Assembly (NCBI GenBank): GCA_045106875.1
Contig: JBGCFK010000183.1
Coordinates: 1 to 10,627, forward strand
Direction: 5' to 3'
DNA length: 10,627 nt
From: Thermohalobaculum sp045106875
GTDB taxonomy: Bacteria > Pseudomonadota > Alphaproteobacteria > Rhodobacterales > Rhodobacteraceae
The position numbers were made by a program, and so were the translations under genes. Positions 6,237-10,627 of the stretch are shown here, piece by piece (the stretch's first letter is position 1; every line of letters begins with the position of its first letter). The notes beneath the pieces were generated by a model. That model saw nothing but the letters and a program-made list of their open reading frames with translations. It was not told the DNA's origin and ran no database searches.

Positions 6237-6994
6237 GCGACAAGAAAGACCCCCCGAAGATCATCGCGGAGAATGCGCTCTTTAGGCAACGCGACGAGTC
6301 TCTTAGTGCCGATGTCACCTCTATCGAGAGCGTGCTTTCAGTCTTTGTAGCGGCTTCCGATCAACGAAGCTTTATGGAAGAGCTTGAGGAACAGATCCTG
6401 CACATCGAGGATGAGCTCGTTGTCTCTGGTTGGCCACGCGCTAGGGACAAGCTCTTAGTTTTCCCGGACGGGCGGATGGAACGATACCCAGAGACTTTAG
6501 GGTTCGACGGGCTCGCTGCCCTCTCACACGTCAAATCGACCCGTGGACACCTCTACATCTTGGAAACGGCAGAGAAGCTCTCGGCGGACTGGCTGGCTGC
6601 AAAAATCGTCCTGGAATACGAGTTTCTTTGCCAAACGACCGATCGGGACTCGAGCCTAAGGCGGGCCTTCGAGATCGGTCGACTGAGAGAACAGCTAATG
6701 GCGACTTTGACGTTGCTGAAGCCGATGGAAGGGCGACGCGCCTCTGTAAAGGCCCTCGACGAATCTAGACAGGCTCGAGACGCCGCGAACGCAGTACGAA
6801 AAGCAAATGCTGAACGAGTGAAACGAGCTGCCCGCCAAATCGCAGCCACCTCAAATCTCCGCGGCGGTGCCCTCCACAAGCACGTCAAACGCGAGTTGGA
6901 AGAGTTGTGGCGCCGCGGCGAGTTCGGCGACTATCGGGCGAACGAAGAGACCATCGCGGCACTGCCAACCATCCGAAGATACCTTCGAAAATAG
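6233..6994 (+). CDS. Unrecognised 253-aa protein coupled to the integrase
   Basis: I do not recognise this protein. It starts with GTG inside the integrase stop (GTGA), so it is probably made by ribosomes that have just finished the integrase. It has no signal peptide or membrane segment and should be cytoplasmic. Residues about 30-65 are acidic and helical (FMEELEEQILHIEDEL). Residues about 165-235 are strongly basic and look alpha-helical (RRASVKALDESRQARDAA, then ERVKRAARQIAA, then KHVKRELEELWRRGEF), a composition compatible with nucleic-acid binding or coiled-coil pairing. Only one cysteine is present (Cys133). Coupling to the integrase suggests a role in recombination, immunity or element control, but that is guesswork. 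The frame is intact and its codon use resembles the neighbours, so I take it as a real gene. Confidence 0.8.
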   Translation: MSDKKDPPKIIAENALFRQRDESLSADVTSIESVLSVFVAASDQRSFMEELEEQILHIEDELVVSGWPRARDKLLVFPDGRMERYPETLGFDGLAALSHVKSTRGHLYILETAEKLSADWLAAKIVLEYEFLCQTTDRDSSLRRAFEIGRLREQLMATLTLLKPMEGRRASVKALDESRQARDAANAVRKANAERVKRAARQIAATSNLRGGALHKHVKRELEELWRRGEFGDYRANEETIAALPTIRRYLRK

Positions 6995-7069
6995 TTGCGC
7001 AGGCACGATCAAGCCTGTCCACCGACTCGGTCCATAAGCGCCTTGCAGCAACGATAGGCGAGGAACGAC

Positions 7070-7303
7070 ATGGACATGCAACGACCGACTCTTGTGACGG
7101 CGAAAGACGTTGCGGCGACGCTCTCATGCCATGAGGCTATCGTTTGGCGTTACAGCGCACGCGGCATCCTGCCTCGACCCATTCGCATCGGCAGACGGAC
7201 CTTTTGGGATCTCAACGAGATCCAGGCTCTGATCTCACAAAAGCTCGCATCTCGCCCGCAGGTCGACGAGGTACGTGCCGAACTGATGCAGAGCGGCCGA
7301 TGA
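7070..7303 (+). CDS. AlpA-type excisionase / transcriptional regulator
   Basis: The 77-aa product is a small DNA-binding protein with a MerR-like winged helix-turn-helix of the HTH_17/AlpA class. Residues 8-36 (TLVTAKDVAATLSCHEAIVW, then RYSARGILP) form the helix-turn-helix. PRPIRIGRRTFWDLNEIQALI (35-55) is the wing with the usual aromatic Trp. In P4-like elements such proteins activate integrase expression or act as the directionality factor for excision, a role inferred here from the adjoining integrase. GAGGAA at 7060-7065 lies 4 nt before the ATG at 7070; a second ATG at 7076 is possible. A 75-base gap separates it from the upstream gene. Its stop overlaps the next start (ATGA), so it is co-translated with the DUF1376 gene. 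The length is normal for the family. Confidence 0.88.
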   Translation: MDMQRPTLVTAKDVAATLSCHEAIVWRYSARGILPRPIRIGRRTFWDLNEIQALISQKLASRPQVDEVRAELMQSGR

Positions 7304-8037
7304 GGTTGCCCTACATGCAATTCTACGTCTGGGACTACGAGGCGGACACGGCCCATCTCACGACGGAAGAAGACGGTGCGCTCAACCGCCTGCTGAGGCT
7401 TCAATGGCGAACGCCGGGTTGCACGCTTCCCGACGATGCGAACTGGCTACGCCGCCACACGCGTGTTGCCGAGGAAGAGTGGAAGCGGGCCTATGCGCCT
7501 GTGCTCGACGAGTTCTTCGCGCGCGAGAACGGCAGACGCCTGTCGCGGCGGTTGTTCCGGGATTACCACAGGGCCCGAGATCAGTACGAAAAGAAGAGCG
7601 CCGCCGGACGCAAGAGCGGCGAAGTCCGTAAGGCGCTGAAAAGCCGCCAAGATGGACCGAGCACCGCTCGAACAGACGAGCAACAACCAGAACCAGCACC
7701 AGAACCAAATCCAGACCCAGAAGAAGAGAGAGATTTGACACTCTCGCTTTCCGCGGCCAGTCGATTGACGAGCGATTGGGAACTGCCGACGGCTTGGTTG
7801 GATTGGGCGATCGGCGAGGGAATGTCGGTCGAAGCCGTCCGACGCGAGGAGGCCAGGTTCCGCGACCACTGGCTGAGCCTTCCCGGTTCGAGAGGCCAAA
7901 GCGCGGATTGGTTCGCAACATGGCGCAATTGGTGTCGGCGCACGCGCGACCGGTTCGCAACGAACAAGGAGGCAAGGGACGATGGGAGATTGCGTCGTAT
8001 ATTGGACCGAACCGACCGTCGAGCGGTGGGCCGCTAG
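7300..8037 (+). CDS. DUF1376 phage-replication-like protein
   Basis: The 245-aa product has an N-terminal DUF1376 domain (residues about 3-95: PYMQFYVWDYEADTAHLT, then EEDGALNRLLRLQWR, CTLPDD and FRDYHRARDQY), as in YdaU-type prophage proteins with a presumed role in replication initiation. A basic spacer (99-117) and a Pro-X linker of six dipeptides (130-141) separate it from a C-terminal region (about 160-218: ELPTAWLDWA, then FRDHWLSLPG, then SADWFATWRNWCRR). That region resembles the C-terminal domain shared by many phage replication proteins and DnaT-like proteins. By analogy it would recognise an origin and recruit the host helicase. The ATG at 7300 overlaps the alpA stop (ATGA) and is coupled to it. 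The last 56 bases are also coding in another frame for the next gene. The linker DNA is a run of CCAGAA-like hexamers with a codon choice unlike the rest of the gene. Confidence 0.85.
   Translation: MRLPYMQFYVWDYEADTAHLTTEEDGALNRLLRLQWRTPGCTLPDDANWLRRHTRVAEEEWKRAYAPVLDEFFARENGRRLSRRLFRDYHRARDQYEKKSAAGRKSGEVRKALKSRQDGPSTARTDEQQPEPAPEPNPDPEEERDLTLSLSAASRLTSDWELPTAWLDWAIGEGMSVEAVRREEARFRDHWLSLPGSRGQSADWFATWRNWCRRTRDRFATNKEARDDGRLRRILDRTDRRAVGR
7687..7722 (+). repeat. Six CCAGAA-like hexamers inside the DUF1376 gene
   Basis: Six consecutive in-frame hexamers read CCAGAA, CCAGCA, CCAGAA, CCAAAT, CCAGAC and CCAGAA, encoding Pro-X six times. The tract is followed by the purine-rich stretch GAAGAAGAGAGAGATTTGAC (7723-7742). 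It may be a plain flexible linker, or DNA repeats serving as origin iterons within the initiator gene. Confidence 0.6.
7966..7972 (+). promoter_or_regulatory. Strong ribosome-binding site inside the DUF1376 gene
   Basis: AAGGAGG at 7966-7972 lies 9 nt before ATG 7982 and is nearly a full anti-16S match. It supports the start that overlaps the preceding gene over a later ATG at 8069. Confidence 0.65.
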
Positions 8038-8413
8038 ACCGGACCATGCTTGGATAGGGGTGCGGGTCATGACCCTGCTTAAGCACTTCTACGAGCCAGA
8101 TGAGCCCGATGAGATCTTCGACCTGCGGATGGGGGATTGGATCGACGTCCTCGCAGATCTTCCGCAAGCGGCCATCGAGCACGCAGTGAAGGAGCGTTTG
8201 TGGGAAGACAGTCGAACGCGCCCGACCCCAGGCGAGATCCGCGCACGCGCGTTGAAGCACATCAAACCTACGTCGAAGCCATCGAACGAACCGCCGGCGT
8301 TCGGGCCATCCGGCACGCCAGTTCTGACCCTGGAGGATGCAGAGCGGATCCGCGCCGAGGTCGACGCGGAGCGTTCTCGAGTTGCAGCAAAGATCCGGGT
8401 CTCCGAAGACTGA
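7982..8413 (+). CDS. Conserved-looking 143-aa protein, possible helicase-loader partner
   Basis: The 143-aa cytoplasmic product has no signal peptide or membrane segment. Its core, residues about 24-92 (WIGVRVMTLLKHFY, EPDEPDEIFDLRMGDWIDVL, LPQAAIEHAVKERLW, RTRPTPGEIRARAL), resembles small proteins I recall next to phage replication genes. The ending PTPGEIR is characteristic, but I cannot name the family with confidence. The C-terminal 50 residues are a Pro-rich linker followed by a charged helix (LEDAERIRAEVDAERSRVAA). Position directly after a DUF1376 gene suggests a helicase-loading or replisome role, comparable to the O/P pair of lambda; this is inference. Start 7982 is favoured by the strong AAGGAGG ribosome-binding site and makes a 56-base overlap with the upstream gene. 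ATG 8069 would give a 114-aa form without overlap. Confidence 0.75.
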   Translation: MGDCVVYWTEPTVERWAARPDHAWIGVRVMTLLKHFYEPDEPDEIFDLRMGDWIDVLADLPQAAIEHAVKERLWEDSRTRPTPGEIRARALKHIKPTSKPSNEPPAFGPSGTPVLTLEDAERIRAEVDAERSRVAAKIRVSED

Positions 8414-9006
8414 GCGATGTCGCTCGCGTCCAGATGCCTTGAAGCCGCTTGCGAGTGGACGTTCGCAGGGCCGGACCTCCCAAGTCGACGACCGACGCTC
8501 AACGAAGCTAACGGTTGGCAGAAGGCCATGGGATCGTCTGCGCTCACGGGACGGCTTGGACGTTGTAGAGGGGGGGCAATTTCCTTGAAGGCCCCCTCTC
8601 GCGCGATCCACCCGCCCTACCAGTCAGAGGTTTTTTTCGTACCGTCACTGGATTTCTACCGTTGCGATCCGTCATCCACGTTGATCGAGAGATCGTCGGG
8701 CCGCACTATTGGGAGCTGGTTTTCTCTTCATCTAATCAATGGCTTAGGCGTGGCTCCGTATCGGTCAGTTGTTTGGCAAGTCTCTTTTCGAGAACCGCGT
8801 CACAACTGGACCCTTTTTTCGCCCGAAGTTTCACTCAGCATCTTGCGACCCGAAGATGTCGATACGCGCAGCGTGGTTCAGACCGCGTCTGACAGCAGCG
8901 GCGAAGCCAGGGCTCGAGATAAGCAGGTGTTCCCGCGGCAAAGTCCCGCTCCTCGTGAACATGAGAGGGAACCGTACTATCTCCCAGCTAACGGTGGAGA
9001 GTGCGC
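8414..9006. other. Gap between the integrative cassette and the ABC genes
   Basis: These 593 bases contain no gene I can support. A 198-codon frame (8417-9013) starts 3 nt after the preceding stop, but it has no ribosome-binding site, no recognisable motif, and runs into the ABC gene start. Visible features are a GC-rich hairpin (8567-8599) and a seven-T run at 8631-8637. The right junction of the element and the promoter of the ABC genes should lie here, but neither could be identified. Confidence 0.5.
8567..8599 (+). terminator. GC-rich hairpin after the integrative cassette
   Basis: AGAGGGGG (8567-8574) pairs with CCCCCTCT (8592-8599), a perfect 8-bp stem with a 17-nt loop, about 150 nt after the last cassette gene. 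There is no T-tract directly after it; the nearest T-run is at 8631-8637. It may stop read-through from the cassette. Confidence 0.35.
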
Positions 9007-9660
9007 GTGCTGACGATCACGGATGTTCAGAAGACCTATCCGACCCCCGAAGGACCGCTTGAGGTGCTACGCGGCCTCTCCCTGGACCTTGCCACAGGCG
9101 AGTCGCTCGCGCTGACGGGCGAATCCGGATCGGGCAAGAGCACGCTTTTGCATGCGATCGGCGGGCTGGAACCGATCGACAGTGGCGAGATCGTCCTGCA
9201 CGGCACGAAGATCAGCGCGCAGGGTGACGGGAAAGCGGCCTCCTTCCGCCGCGACCGGATCGGGATCGTCTTCCAGCAGTTCAACCTGGTCTCGAGCCTG
9301 ACCGCCAGGCAGAACATTCATCTCCAGGCCAGGCTGGCTGCGCGGCAGGACAACGCGTGGATTTCGCATCTGACCGGGGCCCTCGGTCTGAGCGAGCTTG
9401 ACGCACGGTATCCGGAACAGCTGTCGGGCGGTCAGCAGCCGCGCGTGGCCATTGCCCGGGCGCTGGCCCTGCGCCCGGACCTGGTTCTGGCCGACGAGCC
9501 CACGGGGAATCTGGATGCCGAGACCGGTGACCAGGTGATGGAGGTCTTCCTGGACCTCGTGCGTCAGACCGATTGCGCCCTGGTTATGGTCACTCACAAC
9601 CTGCGGCTTGCGGCGATGCTGGGGCGGACGGCCAGACTGGTGCGGGGACAGCTGGCATGA
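9007..9660 (+). CDS. ABC transporter ATP-binding protein (LolD/MacB type)
   Basis: The 217-aa ATPase subunit powers an FtsX-type ABC system. Members of this group move lipoproteins or other substrates out of the inner membrane or act as mechanotransmitters, rather than import solutes. The motifs are complete: Walker A GESGSGKST (38-46), Q-loop FQQFNLV (89-95), signature LSGGQ (139-143), Walker B LVLADEP (159-165) followed by TGNLD, and H-loop His197 in MVTHN. The usual LSGGQQQR reads LSGGQQPR, a proline just after the signature that differs from the usual Gln by one base. The start is GTG; 9007 is preferred over the GTG at 9001 because GGAGA (8996-9000) then has a 6-nt spacing. It overlaps the permease gene by four bases (ATGA), so the two form one operon. 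Substrate unknown. Confidence 0.92.
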   Translation: MLTITDVQKTYPTPEGPLEVLRGLSLDLATGESLALTGESGSGKSTLLHAIGGLEPIDSGEIVLHGTKISAQGDGKAASFRRDRIGIVFQQFNLVSSLTARQNIHLQARLAARQDNAWISHLTGALGLSELDARYPEQLSGGQQPRVAIARALALRPDLVLADEPTGNLDAETGDQVMEVFLDLVRQTDCALVMVTHNLRLAAMLGRTARLVRGQLA

Positions 9661-10627
9661 GGCGCACCTACTGGACACTTGTGACGCTGGCCAGCCACTG
9701 GCGGCGCAATCCGGTGCAACTGATGGCCTTGCTGGTCGGGCTTGTGCTGGCCACGGCCCTCTGGTCCGGGGTGCAGGCGATCAATGCCGAGGCCCGGGCC
9801 AGCTATGCCAAGGCGACGGGGTTGCTGGGCGGACAGGGCGTCGAGGTCATCACACCCCGACGCGGCAAGAGCATGCCGCAATCGGTCTTCGTCGACCTGC
9901 GCCGTGCCGGGTACCGTGTGTCACCTGCCGTCGAGGGCACCATTACCGTGGACGGCCGGCGTTTGCGCATCCTGGGGATCGAGCCCATCAGCCTGCCGAT
10001 GGCGGCGGCGCCTGACGGGCTGGCTTCGGACGACACAGGCGGCGACGCGGACGGTGTGCCCGCCTTCCTGCGTCCACCGTGGGAAGCGTTGGCCGCGCCG
10101 GATACCCTGGCGCGCCTTGCTGGCAACCAGACGCTGCCGCCCCGCCGGGCGGATGCGTCGCTGCCCGAGGACCAGCTGATCATGGACATCGGGATCGCGC
10201 AGACACTGCTGGGGATGGAGGGCCAGATCACCCGCCTGCTGCACCCCCCCAAGACGGCGCTGCCCCCGGCGGTCCTCGACCGGTTTGACCTTCAGGTCAT
10301 GGCCGCCGCCGAGAGGGACGTATCGGCGGGGTTGACCGACAGCTTTCACCTGAACCTGACCGCCTTTGGCTTCCTCGCGTTTCTGGTCGGCCTGCTGATC
10401 GTGCGGTCGTGCGTCACGCTGGCGCTGGAACAGCGGCTGGCGACTTTCCGGACCCTGCGTGCCTGCGGGGTATCCGCGCGGCGGCTGACCATCGCGGTAC
10501 TGGTCGAGGTCCTGGCGCTGGCAACCGTGGCGGGTATCGCCGGGCTGGCGCTTGGCTACGCGATTGCCGCGGCCCTATTGCCGGACGTGGCAGGCAGCCT
10601 GCGGGGCCTCTACGGGGTTTCCGTCTC
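9657..10627 (+). CDS. FtsX-like ABC transporter permease, 5' part (3' end outside window)
   Basis: About 323 residues are visible and the frame is open at the window edge. Translation from the ATG at 9657 gives a MacB/FtsX-type layout. A first membrane segment (about 21-40, LMALLVGLVLATALWSGV) is followed by a long extracytoplasmic region (about 45-230). A second segment (about 235-257, FGFLAFLVGLLIVRSCVTLA) follows, then a cytoplasmic loop EQRLATFRTLRACGVSARRL and a third segment (about 278-308). The EQR..FRTLRACG loop is the conserved FtsX-family coupling region that contacts the ATPase. The start overlaps the ATPase stop. It is the membrane partner of that ATPase. The substrate cannot be named; family members include lipoprotein-release and export systems. 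Confidence 0.88.
   Translation, partial: MRRTYWTLVTLASHWRRNPVQLMALLVGLVLATALWSGVQAINAEARASYAKATGLLGGQGVEVITPRRGKSMPQSVFVDLRRAGYRVSPAVEGTITVDGRRLRILGIEPISLPMAAAPDGLASDDTGGDADGVPAFLRPPWEALAAPDTLARLAGNQTLPPRRADASLPEDQLIMDIGIAQTLLGMEGQITRLLHPPKTALPPAVLDRFDLQVMAAAERDVSAGLTDSFHLNLTAFGFLAFLVGLLIVRSCVTLALEQRLATFRTLRACGVSARRLTIAVLVEVLALATVAGIAGLALGYAIAAALLPDVAGSLRGLYGVSV

Larger units (their letters stand above)
5076..8413 (+). mobile_element. Core of a small integrative element (integrase, AlpA, replication-like genes)
   Basis: Five plus-strand genes are tightly packed. They run in the order tyrosine integrase, unknown 253-aa protein, AlpA-type regulator, DUF1376 protein and 143-aa protein, with overlaps at three of four junctions. 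Integrase plus AlpA plus phage-replication-like genes, with no structural genes, is the layout of phage satellites and reduced prophages. The coordinates span the genes only. The physical ends are unknown: they should fall within 4466-5075 and 8414-9006, where no direct att repeat could be picked out by eye. Confidence 0.65.

Noticed and set aside
7382..8611. 409-codon minus-strand frame
   Set aside because: It lies antisense to two well-supported genes; long antisense frames are expected in GC-rich coding DNA, and its translation is Arg/Pro/Ser-rich without motifs.
8417..9013. 198-codon plus-strand frame right after the 143-aa gene
   Set aside because: No ribosome-binding site, no recognisable domain, irregular composition, and it runs past the well-supported start of the ABC ATPase. 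It could still be a degraded gene.

Overview
The window looks like an accessory stretch of an alphaproteobacterial chromosome, probably Rhodobacteraceae (Roseobacter type). This rests on the protein families (IS1182-type transposase, P4-type integrase with an AlpA regulator, secreted ClpP-like protein) and on the GC-rich codon use of the integrase island and the ABC genes. No rRNA or tRNA was seen, so the placement is tentative.

Left part (1-5075). The 3' half of an IS1182-family transposase runs in from the left edge and ends near 745. Next comes a 3.7 kb segment (751-4465) bounded by two inverted, about 85% identical 118-bp repeats. Inside it, all on the minus strand, are a 250-aa alpha/beta hydrolase, a 453-aa exported ClpP-fold protein with a long cysteine-bearing C-terminal part, and a 124-aa lipoprotein. 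These genes are separated by unusually long non-coding gaps, and the last two look less GC-rich than the right half. The segment reads as a patchwork of acquired DNA.

Middle (5076-8413). A compact plus-strand cassette encodes a P4-type tyrosine integrase (TTG start), an unrecognised 253-aa protein translationally coupled to it, an AlpA-type excisionase/regulator, a DUF1376 phage-replication-like protein coupled to alpA by an ATGA overlap, and a 143-aa protein whose start lies inside the preceding gene. No structural, lysis, packaging or conjugation gene is present. It resembles the integration, regulation and replication core of a small satellite-like integrative element or a reduced prophage. 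A hexamer repeat in the linker of the DUF1376 gene could be an origin, as in lambda O.

Right part (8414-10627). After 593 bases without a convincing gene comes what is probably resident chromosome: an ABC ATPase of the LolD/MacB type and, overlapping it by four bases, an FtsX-like permease cut by the window edge. The junctions of the integrative element (att sites) could not be found by eye.
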